Origin: Nocardioides flavescens
Lineage (GTDB): Bacteria; Actinomycetota; Actinomycetes; Propionibacteriales; Nocardioidaceae
DNA length: 64,000 nucleotides
Assembly (NCBI RefSeq): GCF_009823805.1
Contig: NZ_WUEK01000012.1
Coordinates: 113,522 to 177,521, forward strand
Reading direction: 5' to 3'
Below the pieces are notes generated by a model. That model was not told the origin of the DNA. It searched no databases and was given only the letters and a program-made list of their open reading frames with translations. Within the stretch, counting starts at the first letter, position 1, and every line of letters starts with the position of its first letter. Both the position numbers and the translations under genes were made by a program. Positions 17,519-25,831 of the stretch are shown here, piece after piece.

Positions 17519-18642
17519 GCGAGCCCCCGGCGCACGACCCAGATCTGGCGGAGCACGTCGTAGCGCCACCGCAACCCCTCCGAGGTGCGGGCGAGGTAGT
17601 GGTCGTCCACGAGGTCGTCGACGACAGCTCGGTGGGCGGGAGAAAGACCCTTCTCGGGCACTGGGGCATCTGCGACGGCGGCCCGGTCGAGCAGTTCCCC
17701 GGCATGGGCGGCCCGCTCGTCGTACAGGTCGAGGCGGGTGACCAGGTGCGTCACCGCCCGGCTCGCGTCTCGGTCGTGCACGAAGTCGTCGAACGCTGTC
17801 TGTACGTCGTCGGGCGTGAGGTCCCCCCGTCCGGTCTCCTCGAGCCGGTGGGCTAGCGCATGGATCAGGAAGGGGATGTTGCCGGCGGTCCGTGCGAGCA
17901 GCGCAGCGACCTCAGGCGTCGCCGGGCGGTCGATACCGAGCGCGAGGCGGTGCGCGAGTTCGAGCGCGTCCTGGTCAGAGAACGGTCCCAGCGGCAGGTT
18001 GACGAGGTCGTTCAGGACACCCTCTGTGATGCCACAGCGGCGCAGGACGTGGTGGAAGCCGATGGACCCGCACACGATCCAGCGGAGGCTCGCGTGCTCG
18101 CGCCGGGCACTGCGCAGGGCCTGGAGCAGTCGGCTCGCCGCATCCGAACCCTCCTCGCTCGCGATGTTGTCGATGGCGATCGGGACCTCGTCCATCGCCA
18201 CCACGAGGAGCTGACCCTCGGCGAGCGCACCGGCAACCGACGCCGCCATGATCTCCAGCAGTTGGGTCGGGCTGCGGTGCGAGACCGCGGGCTTCACCGT
18301 CACCGGGCCCGCGCTGAGCTCCAGTCCGTCGAAGAAGGCTCCGAGAGCCTCCTTGCCGCGCCGCGACCGGGATGCGAACCCACGCATCGACCGGACGGTG
18401 CGCAGCAGGAACTCCTCCGACGTCCGAACGCCCTCATAGTCGACCTTCGCAGCGACGAGTCCCTCGCCCGGATCGCTGCAGAACTTGTCGAGCCACACCG
18501 TCTTGCCCATCCGGCGTGGGTCGGTGAGCGACAGGTTGTTGCCTCGACGAAGGTCACGCCGCGCCGCCTCGGTCGTGGCTCGCCGGCCCACCGCGTGACG
18601 CGGATCAATCGTCGACCCGGGTTGAGGAGGGATCGGCTGCAC
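17515..18642 (-). CDS. ORC/STAND-like AAA+ ATPase
   Basis: GTG 18642 is chosen because GGAG lies 5 nt upstream; the frame stays open further, but through a palindromic operator. It gives 375 aa. DPRHAVGRRATTEAARRDL is the entry motif, LTDPRRMGKTVWL the Walker A (first Gly replaced by Asp), LLVVAMDEVPIAID the Walker B, and WIVCGSIGFHHVL the sensor region. A C-terminal winged-helix-like segment ends LRWRYDVLRQIWVVRRG. The fold matches the archaeal-type ATPase_2 family. It is coupled by GTGA to a second AAA+ protein with TPRs, so the two probably work as a pair. Role unknown. Confidence 0.82.
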   Translation of the reverse strand: MQPIPPQPGSTIDPRHAVGRRATTEAARRDLRRGNNLSLTDPRRMGKTVWLDKFCSDPGEGLVAAKVDYEGVRTSEEFLLRTVRSMRGFASRSRRGKEALGAFFDGLELSAGPVTVKPAVSHRSPTQLLEIMAASVAGALAEGQLLVVAMDEVPIAIDNIASEEGSDAASRLLQALRSARREHASLRWIVCGSIGFHHVLRRCGITEGVLNDLVNLPLGPFSDQDALELAHRLALGIDRPATPEVAALLARTAGNIPFLIHALAHRLEETGRGDLTPDDVQTAFDDFVHDRDASRAVTHLVTRLDLYDERAAHAGELLDRAAVADAPVPEKGLSPAHRAVVDDLVDDHYLARTSEGLRWRYDVLRQIWVVRRGLA

Positions 18643-18657
18643 GGTTGCTCCGTTCGT

Positions 18658-18703
18658 CGTACGTCGAATTTCACGTACAAATGTACGGGAGGTTCGACGT
18701 ACG
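18658..18703. promoter_or_regulatory. 46-bp nested palindrome upstream of the AAA+ pair
   Basis: Outer arms CGTACGTCGAA (18658-18668) and TTCGACGTACG (18693-18703) are perfect complements. Inside, CGTACA (18674-18679) and TGTACG (18682-18687) are also perfect. The spacers are exactly 5 nt on both sides with a 2-nt centre, so the whole element has dyad symmetry about 18680.5. It ends 16 bp before the GTG of the AAA+ gene. It is a likely multi-dimer operator or transcript hairpin and is richer in AT than its surroundings. Confidence 0.7.
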
Positions 18704-18725
18704 TCAACCGATGCGTTCCCTGCGT

Positions 18726-18744
18726 TCAAGTAAGGCTACCCTCA
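18726..18744 (+). promoter_or_regulatory. IdeR/DtxR-like iron box overlapping a leaderless promoter
   Basis: TCAAGTAAGGCTACCCTCA matches the IdeR/DtxR consensus (TWAGGTWAGSCTWACCTWA) at 15 of 19 positions. Within it, TACCCT (18737-18742) fits the actinobacterial -10 TANNNT and lies 6 nt before the GTG at 18749. This is the spacing of a leaderless transcript. Iron-loaded IdeR would block the -10 directly, so the ABC transporter should be induced under iron limitation. Confidence 0.6.
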
Positions 18745-18748
18745 CTCG

Positions 18749-20374
18749 GTGCTGACGGACCGAGGACTGCTGCTGCGAGCGACGCGGCGGCAGGGGAGGT
18801 GGCTGGCCGGATCGCTCGGGCTGATCACGCTGTGGCAGGTCTGCGAGGCGCTGGTGCCGGTGGCCATCGGCATCACCGTGGACCGCGCGGTGGCGACCGG
18901 CGACGTGAGCGAGCTGGTGTGGTGCGCGGTGGGGATCTGCGTGTTGTTCGCGGTGCTGAGCTACAGCTACCGCTTCGGCGCGCGGCTGGGGTTCCGCGGC
19001 GTGCAGGAGGAGACCCACGCGCTGCGCACCGAGGTGACGGCGGCGGTCCTGCGTCCCGAGGGGCTGCGCAGCGACCGGTTGGCCGGGGACCTGCTGACGG
19101 TGACCACGGCCGACGCCGAGGCGGTCGGGGCGTTCATCCGCCACGTCACCGCGACGGTGGCCGCGCTCGTCGGTCTGCTGGTCGCCGGCGTCGCGCTGGC
19201 CCGCATCGACGGCGTGATCGCGGTCGTCGTGCTCGTCGGCGTGCCGGCCATCCTGGCCGTGAGCCAGCTGCTGGCCCCCGCGCTGGCGCGCCGCAGCAGC
19301 GCCCGCCAGGAGGCGCTGGGTCGTACGGCGGGGCTCGCCTCCGACCTGCTGCGCGGCCTGCGCCCGCTGAAGGGGCTGCACGCCGAGGACGCCGCGATGG
19401 CGAGGTTCCGCGCGGTGAGCCAGGAGGCGGGCCGCACGGCGGTCGTCGCCGGGCGCTGGGAGGGGGTGCTCGACGGGGTGAGCGTCGCGCTCAGCGGGCT
19501 CTTCCTCGCCGCGATCGCGCTGCTGGCCGGGTGGCGCGCCCTCGACGGCGAGCTCGGGATCGGCGAGCTCGTGGCCGTGCTCGGCCTCGCGCAGTTCGTG
19601 GCCGAGCCGATGGCGCTGATCGCCTTCATGATCGGCCAGGTCGCCCGGTCGCGGGCGTCGGCCGCGCGCATCGCCGAGGTGCTCGGCGCGCCGGCCCTGG
19701 TCGTCGAGCCGGCTGAGCCGGCCGCGGCCGAGGAGGTCGTCTTCGACCGGGTCACCCACGACGGGCTGAGCGACCTGAGCTTCCGGGCCGGGCGCGGCGA
19801 CCTCGTCGCCCTCGCGGTCGAGGAACCGGGCGACGCGGGCACCGTGCTCGCGCTCCTGCGCGGCGAGGCGCGGCCCGACGCGGGCACGGTCGGGCTCGGC
19901 GCGGTCGTCGTGCCGCACCACGTCGACCTGTTCGAGGGCACGCTGCGCGACAACGTCGACCCGTTCGGAGCGCTGGACGAGGAGCGGCTCGCCGCGGTCC
20001 TGGCCGCGTCGGCCGCCGACGACGTCGCGGGACACCTGGCCGGGGGTCTCGACGAGCCGCTCGGCCCCGACGCCCGCACGCTGTCCGGCGGGCAGCGCCA
20101 GCGGCTCGCCCTGGCCCGGGCGCTGGCCGCCGACCCAGCCGCGCTCGTGCTCCACGACCCCACGTCCTCGGTCGACGCGGTCACCGAGGACCACGTCGCG
20201 GCGTCCCTGCGCGAGCTGCGCCGCGACCGCGCCACCGTCGTCGTCTCCTCCAGCCCGGCCCTGCTCGCTCGCGCCGACCTCGTCGTGCACGTCCGGGCGG
20301 GCGGTGGCGTCGCGACCGGCACCCACGCCGAGCTCACCCGCGACCCGGCGTACGCCGCGGCGGTGCTGCGGTGA
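18749..20374 (+). CDS. ABC transporter half, transmembrane plus degenerate NBD
   Basis: The GTG at 18749 is probably leaderless and gives 541 aa. About 310 residues of six-helix type IV exporter fold come first, then an NBD. The NBD keeps the signature LSGGQRQRLALARAL. Its Walker A is lost (VEEPGDAGTVLALL, no Gly-Lys-Ser/Thr), Walker B reads ALVLHDPTSSVD with Pro where the catalytic Glu sits, and the H-loop His is Ser (VVVSSSPALL). It overlaps the second half-transporter by GTGA. With an iron box in front, an IrtAB/YbtPQ-like role in siderophore uptake or export is plausible, though unproven. Confidence 0.88.
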   Translation: MLTDRGLLLRATRRQGRWLAGSLGLITLWQVCEALVPVAIGITVDRAVATGDVSELVWCAVGICVLFAVLSYSYRFGARLGFRGVQEETHALRTEVTAAVLRPEGLRSDRLAGDLLTVTTADAEAVGAFIRHVTATVAALVGLLVAGVALARIDGVIAVVVLVGVPAILAVSQLLAPALARRSSARQEALGRTAGLASDLLRGLRPLKGLHAEDAAMARFRAVSQEAGRTAVVAGRWEGVLDGVSVALSGLFLAAIALLAGWRALDGELGIGELVAVLGLAQFVAEPMALIAFMIGQVARSRASAARIAEVLGAPALVVEPAEPAAAEEVVFDRVTHDGLSDLSFRAGRGDLVALAVEEPGDAGTVLALLRGEARPDAGTVGLGAVVVPHHVDLFEGTLRDNVDPFGALDEERLAAVLAASAADDVAGHLAGGLDEPLGPDARTLSGGQRQRLALARALAADPAALVLHDPTSSVDAVTEDHVAASLRELRRDRATVVVSSSPALLARADLVVHVRAGGGVATGTHAELTRDPAYAAAVLR

Positions 20375-22098
20375 CCCCCACCACGAGCCCGGGCGCGAGT
20401 GACCACCTCCTCCCCGTCGCGACCCCGGCCGAGGCCCGCACCGAGCTCCGGCGCCTGGTCCGCCGGCGCCGCGGGGTGCTGGGCGCGGCGGCGGCGGCGT
20501 TCCTCGTCCAGGGGCTGGCCGGCCTGGCCGCGCCGTACCTCCTCGGCCGCATCGTCGACGTCGTCACCGGCGGCGGCGAGCGCTCGGAGGTCGTCTGGCC
20601 CGTCGTCGCGATCGCGGTCGCCGCGGTCGTCGGAGGGCTCGCGACGGTCGCCTCGGTCGCCCTGCTGGCCCGCGGCGTCGAGCCGGGCCTGGCGGAGCTG
20701 CGCGAGGAGGTGCTCGACCGCGGCGTCCACCTCGACCACGCCGAGATCGAGCGCACCGGCACCGGCGACCTGATGGCCCGCGTCGGCGACGACGTGCGCG
20801 CCGTCTCGGACTCGATCGGCGAGGTGGTGCCGCTGGTGATCGCCTCCGCGGTCGCGGTGCTGCTCACCACGGTCGGGCTGTTCGCGATCGACTGGCGCCT
20901 CGGGCTCGCGGGCCTGACCACCGTGCCGTCGTACGTGCTGGGGCTGCGGTGGTACCTCCCTCGCTCCGGGCCCTACTACGCCCGCGAGCGTGAGGCCAAC
21001 GGCGTGCGCGCCGGCGCGGTGCTCACCGCGGTCCAGGCCCAGGCCACCCTGCGCGCCCACGGCTGGGGCGGGCGGCAGCAGGAGCGCGTGCGCGAGGCGT
21101 CGTGGGCCTCGGCGCAGATCGCGATCGACGTGTGGCACATGCTGCTGCGCTTCTTCGCCCGCAACAACCGAGCCGAGGCGATCGGGCTGATCGCGCTGCT
21201 CGGCACCGGTTTCTTCCTGGTGCGCGCCGACGAGGTGAGCGTCGGGGCGGTGACGGCGGCGGCGCTGCTGTTCCACCGGCTCTTCAACCCGATCGGCGCG
21301 CTGATGGGCCTCTTCGACGAGGTGCAGTCGGCCGCGGCGTCGTTCGTGCGGCTCGTCGGGATGGTCCAGCTCGCGCCCGTACGCCGCCACCGCACCCCGG
21401 CGCACGACGCCGCGCTCTGTCTCGACGGCGTGTCGTACGCCTACGTCGCCGGTCGGCCGGTGCTGCGCGACGTCGACCTCGTGGTCGCACCCGGCGAGCG
21501 GGTCGCCCTGGTCGGTGCCTCTGGGGCAGGCAAGTCGACGCTCGGCGTGATCGCCGCGGGCCTCGTCGAGCCGACGACGGGACGCGTCACCAGCGACGGC
21601 GTGCCGCTGCTGGTCACCCAGGAGGTGCACACCTACGTCGGCACCGTGCGCGACAACCTGACGCTCGGGGCGCGCTCGGCCGTCCCGGACGAGGTCGTGC
21701 GCGACGCGCTGCGTCGGACTGCCGCCGAACGCTGGGTCGAGCTGCTGCCGGACGGTCTCGACACCGTCGTGGGCGACGGCGGCCACCCGCTCACCGCGGC
21801 CCAGGCCCAGCAGCTGGCGCTGGCCCGGGTCGTGGTCCTCGACCCGCGGGTCGTCGTCCTCGACGAGGCGACGGCCGAGGCCGGCTCGGCCGGGGCCCGG
21901 GACCTCGAGGTCGCGGCGCTGGCCGTCACCGAGGGCCGCGCGGCGCTGGTCATCGCCCACCGCCTCACGCAGGCGCAGACCGCGGACCGGGTCGTCGTGC
22001 TCGAGGACGGCGCGGTGCTGGAGGAGGGCAGTCACGCCGGGCTGCTGGCCCGCGACGGGCGCTACGCCGCGCTGTGGTCGGCCTGGGCGGCCCACTGA
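20371..22098 (+). CDS. ABC transporter half with intact Walker motifs
   Basis: GTG 20371 gives 575 aa: six helices, then an NBD with Walker A VGASGAGKSTLG, Walker B RVVVLDEATAEAGS (catalytic Glu present) and H-loop LVIAHRLTQ. The signature is degenerate (LTAAQAQQLALARVV instead of LSGGQ). The defects are therefore the mirror image of those in the partner: only the site formed by this Walker A and the partner's LSGGQ can hydrolyse ATP. Such asymmetry is known in TM287/288-type heterodimers, here in an extreme form. Confidence 0.9.
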   Translation: MTPTTSPGASDHLLPVATPAEARTELRRLVRRRRGVLGAAAAAFLVQGLAGLAAPYLLGRIVDVVTGGGERSEVVWPVVAIAVAAVVGGLATVASVALLARGVEPGLAELREEVLDRGVHLDHAEIERTGTGDLMARVGDDVRAVSDSIGEVVPLVIASAVAVLLTTVGLFAIDWRLGLAGLTTVPSYVLGLRWYLPRSGPYYAREREANGVRAGAVLTAVQAQATLRAHGWGGRQQERVREASWASAQIAIDVWHMLLRFFARNNRAEAIGLIALLGTGFFLVRADEVSVGAVTAAALLFHRLFNPIGALMGLFDEVQSAAASFVRLVGMVQLAPVRRHRTPAHDAALCLDGVSYAYVAGRPVLRDVDLVVAPGERVALVGASGAGKSTLGVIAAGLVEPTTGRVTSDGVPLLVTQEVHTYVGTVRDNLTLGARSAVPDEVVRDALRRTAAERWVELLPDGLDTVVGDGGHPLTAAQAQQLALARVVVLDPRVVVLDEATAEAGSAGARDLEVAALAVTEGRAALVIAHRLTQAQTADRVVVLEDGAVLEEGSHAGLLARDGRYAALWSAWAAH

Positions 22099-22133
22099 CG
22101 CACTTGACATCGCGGACCCTCTTGTCAAACCGC

Positions 22134-22158
22134 TTTACAGATGTGATGGTTCTGTAAA
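22134..22158. promoter_or_regulatory. TTTACAG-N11-CTGTAAA operator before alkB
   Basis: Perfect 7-bp inverted arms sit 20 bp before the alkB ATG; the right half also lies in GGTT-N5-AACC. TTGTCA at 22122 could be a -35-like element just upstream. The TetR gene downstream of alkB is the natural candidate to bind here. Confidence 0.5.
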
Positions 22159-22177
22159 CCGCGACGAGAGGGGACCG

Positions 22178-23569
22178 ATGGACGCCGTACCCCACAGCAC
22201 CGTGCCGGCCGGCTCGACGGAGCAGTGGCGCGACCCGAAGCGCTACCTGTGGCTGATCGGCCTGGTCGTGCCGAGCCTCTTCCTCGTCGCGTGGGCCGGG
22301 TGGGCGCTCACCGGCGTCGGGGCCTGGTGGTGGATCGGGCCCGTCGTGATCCTCGTGATCGTCCCGGCGATCGACCTCGTCACCGGTCTCGACCGCTCCA
22401 ACCCGCCCGACGACGTCATCGAGGCGCTCGAGGCCGACCGCTACTACCGCTGGATCACCTACGCGTTCCTGCCGGTGCAGTACGTCGGCTTCGTGGCGTC
22501 GATGTGGCTGATCGCGCGCGCCGACCTCTCGACGCTCGACCGGGTCGGCCTCGCGCTGACCATCGGGTGCATCGGCGGCATCGGCATCAACACCGCCCAC
22601 GAGCTCGGCCACAAGAAGGAGTCGCACGAGCGCTGGCTCAGCAAGATCGCGCTGGCCCAGAGCTTCTACGGCCACTTCTACAGCGAGCACAACCGCGGTC
22701 ACCACGTCCGCGTCGCGACCCCCGAGGACCCGGCGTCGTCGCGGATGGGGGAGTCGCTCTACGCGTTCTGGCCGCGCACCGTGATCGGCTCGCTCAAGAG
22801 CGCCTGGCGCATCGAGAAGCGCCGCTACGCGCGGCGCGGCCAGCACCCGTTCCGGCCCGGCAATGACGTGCTCAACGCCTGGCTGATGTCGCTCGTGCTC
22901 TGGGCCGCGATGCTCGTCTGGCTCGGACCCGCCATCGCGCCGTACCTCCTGCTCCAGGCGGTCGTCGGCTTCTCGCTGCTGGAGGTCGTCAACTACCTCG
23001 AGCACTACGGCATGCTGCGCGGCAAGGTCGGGGTCGGTGAGCGCGAGCGCTACGAGCGCGTCGACCCCCGGCACTCGTGGAACTCCAACAACATCGCCAC
23101 CAACGTGCTGCTCTACCACCTGCAGCGCCACAGCGACCACCACGCGCACCCCACCCGGCGCTACCAGACGCTGCGCGACTTCGAGGAGAGCCCGACGCTG
23201 CCGACCGGGTACGCCGGGATGATCCTGCTCGCCCTCGTCCCGCCGCTGTGGCGGCGCGTCATGGACCCCCGCGTGCTCGCCCACGTCGACGGCGACCTGA
23301 GCCGGGTCAACCTGCAGGGTCGACGACCGGTGGTCGGGGAGGTCGTGCAACGACCGTCTCGGAACCACGCTTCCGACGAGCCGCTCGCCGCGTGCTGCCC
23401 CGGCTGCGGCTACACCTACGACGTCGTGACCGGCGACGAGCACGAGGGGTTCGCGGCCGGCACGCCGTGGAGCGCCGTCCCCGACACGTGGTGCTGCCCC
23501 GACTGCGGGGTCCGCGACAAGCGCGACTTCGTGCCGCTGCCGGCCGACGCGACGCGAGCCACCGCCTGA
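22178..23569 (+). CDS. alkB: Alkane 1-monooxygenase fused to rubredoxin
   Basis: ATG 22178 with GAGAGGGG upstream gives 463 aa. Residues 1-385 are the membrane di-iron hydroxylase with six helices and the histidine boxes HELGHKKE, EHNRGHH, LQRHSDHHAHP and NYLEHYG. Residues about 405-455 are rubredoxin with CPGCGYTYD and CPDCGVRDKRDF Fe ligands. The pair hydroxylates the terminal carbon of alkanes, the fused rubredoxin delivering electrons. AlkB-rubredoxin fusions are known in Nocardioides and related actinobacteria. The linker (about 385-398, GEVVQRPSRNHAS) is encoded by a copy of the REP-like repeat read in frame. Confidence 0.95.
   Translation: MDAVPHSTVPAGSTEQWRDPKRYLWLIGLVVPSLFLVAWAGWALTGVGAWWWIGPVVILVIVPAIDLVTGLDRSNPPDDVIEALEADRYYRWITYAFLPVQYVGFVASMWLIARADLSTLDRVGLALTIGCIGGIGINTAHELGHKKESHERWLSKIALAQSFYGHFYSEHNRGHHVRVATPEDPASSRMGESLYAFWPRTVIGSLKSAWRIEKRRYARRGQHPFRPGNDVLNAWLMSLVLWAAMLVWLGPAIAPYLLLQAVVGFSLLEVVNYLEHYGMLRGKVGVGERERYERVDPRHSWNSNNIATNVLLYHLQRHSDHHAHPTRRYQTLRDFEESPTLPTGYAGMILLALVPPLWRRVMDPRVLAHVDGDLSRVNLQGRRPVVGEVVQRPSRNHASDEPLAACCPGCGYTYDVVTGDEHEGFAAGTPWSAVPDTWCCPDCGVRDKRDFVPLPADATRATA
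23329..23368 (-). repeat. REP-like repeat inside alkB coding sequence
   Basis: GGTGGTCGGGGAGG, stem GGTCGT-GCA-ACGACC, then GTCTCGGAACCAC. It differs from intergenic units by few bases and keeps a perfect hairpin. It is very close to the unit at 62180-62218. It lies exactly between the AlkB and rubredoxin domains and keeps the frame open. Confidence 0.8.
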
Positions 23570-23604
23570 GGCGCCCCCGCGCCCCGGCGGCTACCGTCGA
23601 CCAG

Positions 23605-24180
23605 GTGACCGTGCAGCAGCTCCCCACCCTGCGCGTGCGCCTGGTCGACGCCGCCGTCTCGCTGACCGTCGAGCACGGCTGGTCCCACGTCACGATGGCC
23701 CGTCTCGCCGAGGCCGTCGGCGTGAGTCGGCAGACCGTCTACAACGAGGTCGGCGGCAAGCCCGCCCTCGCCGAGGCGATGGTCCAGCGCGAGCTCGAAC
23801 GGTTCCTCACCCTCGTCTCGGCCGCCTTCGACGCCCACCCCGCCGACCTGGTCGCCGGCGTCCGCGACGCCGCCCGCGCCGTCCTCGAGAACGCCGAGCG
23901 CAACCCGCTCCTGCGCGCCGTCGCGTCCGCGACCCACGGCGCCGACACCGAGTTCCTGCCGCTCCTCACCACGCACGCCGAGTCGCTGCTCGTCACGGCC
24001 AAGGCCGTCGTCGTCGACCGCGTCGCGGCGTACCCCACCACCCTCGACGCCCGCCGGCTCGACGCTGCCGTCGATGTCGTCGTCCGGGTCGTGCTCAGCC
24101 ATGTCATGCAGCCGTCGGCCGCCCCCGGGAGGACGGCCGACGACATCGCCTGGATCGCCGGGCGAGTGCTCACGGCCTGA
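23605..24180 (+). CDS. TetR family regulator (AlkX-like)
   Basis: GTG 23605 gives 191 aa. The N-terminal HTH is LVDAAVSLTVEHGWSHVTMARLAEAVGVSRQTVYNEVGGKPALAEAM, a canonical TetR helix-turn-helix. The C-terminal ligand domain is variable. It lies 35 bp downstream of alkB in the same direction, as alkane-responsive TetR genes often do, and probably represses alkB through the TTTACAG palindrome. Its 3' end overlaps the convergent dehydrogenase gene by 11 bp. Confidence 0.9.
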   Translation: MTVQQLPTLRVRLVDAAVSLTVEHGWSHVTMARLAEAVGVSRQTVYNEVGGKPALAEAMVQRELERFLTLVSAAFDAHPADLVAGVRDAARAVLENAERNPLLRAVASATHGADTEFLPLLTTHAESLLVTAKAVVVDRVAAYPTTLDARRLDAAVDVVVRVVLSHVMQPSAAPGRTADDIAWIAGRVLTA

Positions 24181-25339
24181 AGACCGCACGCACGCAGCCG
24201 TCCTCCTTCTCCTTGAACATCCGGTAGCCCTTCGCCCCGTCGTCCAGCGACATGACGTGCGTGGCGAGGTGCTCGGTGCGCACCTCGTCGCGGCTCATCC
24301 GCTCGAGGATCTCGGGGATGTAGCGGTGCCCGTGCTGCTGCGCGCCGCGCAGCGTCAGCCCCTTGTTCATCACCGCCCCGAGCGGGAACTTGTCGACCAC
24401 GCCCCCGAAGACGCCGAGGGTGAAGACCGACCCGCCCTTGCGACAGGCGTAGATCGCCTCGCGGACGGCGGTGGGGCGGTCGGTCTGCAGCCGCAGCTGC
24501 TGCTTGACCTGGTCGTAGACGTGCGCGGGCCCTGGGCTGTGGGCCTCCATGCCGACCGCCTCGATGCAGACGTCGGGGCCGCGGCCGCCCGTCCGTTCGC
24601 GCAGCTCCGCCGGAACGTCGACCTCCTCGTAGTCGAGCGTCTCGGCGCCGATGTGGGTGCGCACCTGCTCGAGCCGGTTCTCGAACCGGTCGACCACGAC
24701 GACCTGCTCGGCCCCCATCAGCATCGCGGCACGCGCCGCCATCTGCCCGACGCCGCCCGCGCCCCAGACGGCCACGGTGTCGCCGGGCTGCACCCCGGCC
24801 AGGTCGGCCCCGGTCCACCCCGTCGGGGCGGCGTCCGAGGCGAACAGCGCGCGCTCGTCGGAGACCCCCTCGGGGACGGGGAAGGCTCCCTGGTCGGCGT
24901 ACGGCACCCGGATGTAGCGGGCGTGGCTGCCCGCCCAGCCGCCCATGGCGTGGGAGTAGCCGTAGCAGCCGCCGATCGCCTGACCCCACAGCGCCTCGGT
25001 GATGCCGGGGTTGGGGTTGCCGTTGTCGCACAGGGAGAACAGGCCCTGGCGGCAGTACCAGCACTGGCCGCAGCTGGTGAACGACACCACGACCACCCGG
25101 TCGCCGACCTGGTGGCGGGTCACGTCGGGGCCGGTCTCCACGATCGTGCCCATGAACTCGTGGCCGAGCACGTCCCCAGCGCGCATGGCGGGGATGTAGC
25201 CCCCGACGAGGTGCAGGTCGGAGCCGCAGGTGGCGCTCAGCCCGACCTCGACGATGGCGTCGTGGCCGTTGAGGATCGTCGGCTCGGGGACGTCCTCGAC
25301 GCCGATGTCGTTGACGCCGCGCCAGGTCACCGCCTTCAC
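24170..25339 (-). CDS. Zinc-dependent alcohol/formaldehyde dehydrogenase (MDR family)
   Basis: GTG 25339 gives 389 aa. The catalytic zinc site is CGSDLHL with GHEFMG and later ligands. The structural zinc loop is SCGQCWYCRQGLFSLC (four Cys), and the Rossmann loop is VWGAGGVGQMA. The extended form with insertion around PNPGITEALWGQAIGGCYGY matches the glutathione-independent formaldehyde dehydrogenase-like subgroup. It shares a GTGA overlap with the upstream small gene, and the preceding gene is a paralogue, so the three form one operon. Substrate not determined. Confidence 0.88.
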   Translation of the reverse strand: MKAVTWRGVNDIGVEDVPEPTILNGHDAIVEVGLSATCGSDLHLVGGYIPAMRAGDVLGHEFMGTIVETGPDVTRHQVGDRVVVVSFTSCGQCWYCRQGLFSLCDNGNPNPGITEALWGQAIGGCYGYSHAMGGWAGSHARYIRVPYADQGAFPVPEGVSDERALFASDAAPTGWTGADLAGVQPGDTVAVWGAGGVGQMAARAAMLMGAEQVVVVDRFENRLEQVRTHIGAETLDYEEVDVPAELRERTGGRGPDVCIEAVGMEAHSPGPAHVYDQVKQQLRLQTDRPTAVREAIYACRKGGSVFTLGVFGGVVDKFPLGAVMNKGLTLRGAQQHGHRYIPEILERMSRDEVRTEHLATHVMSLDDGAKGYRMFKEKEDGCVRAVFRP

Positions 25340-25830
25340 AGCACACCTCCCTCGGGGGCCTTGCGGGTCCAGGCCTCGAGCAGCGTGCCGCCCGGGGTCG
25401 GGGTGCGCTCGCCGTGCGGGGCCGGGTCGACCGCCAGGACCTCGCCGACCTCGACGAGCTGCTTGGCCCGACGCAGCGCGGAGCGGACCTCGGCCTGGGG
25501 GTCGTTGCCGCTCAGCCGGCGCGGTGCGTTGGCTCGGGCAGACCGGTCGCGCAGCCGCGCGGCGAGCTCCACGCCCTTGTCGGCGGGCGCGGGCCGGACC
25601 CGGACCTCGATGCGGTCGCCGAGCTCCACGAGGGGTCCGGGCGGCGCGTTCTCGTCGAGGCGGTCCGGCTCGCAGAACACGGTGACGACCAGCCAGCCCG
25701 AGGCCGCGTGGTGACCGCCGGCGGGCTGGGCGGAGGCGGGGTCGAGCGTCGAGCGCACCTGCTGCACGAGGGTGCTGCCGACGCGCACGACTCGGGAGGC
25801 GACGTCGCCGCGATGTGAGGTGCCGGCCAC
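25336..25830 (-). CDS. Hypothetical protein between two dehydrogenases
   Basis: GTG 25830, one base after the stop of the upstream dehydrogenase, gives 164 aa. It is soluble, Arg/Ala/Pro-rich, and begins with a region that looks folded (VGSTLVQQVRSTLDP, SGWLVVTVFCEPDRL, GDRIEVRVRPAP). A Lys/Arg-rich helix (EVRSALRRAKQLVEVGEVLAV) follows. It has a single Cys and no known motif. Coupling on both sides (1-bp gap, GTGA overlap) makes it a firm operon member. It might be an accessory or regulatory subunit, but I do not recognise it. Confidence 0.7.
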   Translation of the reverse strand: MAGTSHRGDVASRVVRVGSTLVQQVRSTLDPASAQPAGGHHAASGWLVVTVFCEPDRLDENAPPGPLVELGDRIEVRVRPAPADKGVELAARLRDRSARANAPRRLSGNDPQAEVRSALRRAKQLVEVGEVLAVDPAPHGERTPTPGGTLLEAWTRKAPEGGVL

Positions 25831-25831
25831 G

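Noticed and set aside
18621..18632. GGTTGAGGAGG at the start of the AAA+ gene as another REP-like unit
   Set aside because: Only about ten bases match; there is no hairpin and no GTCTCGAAACCAC arm, so it is taken as chance.
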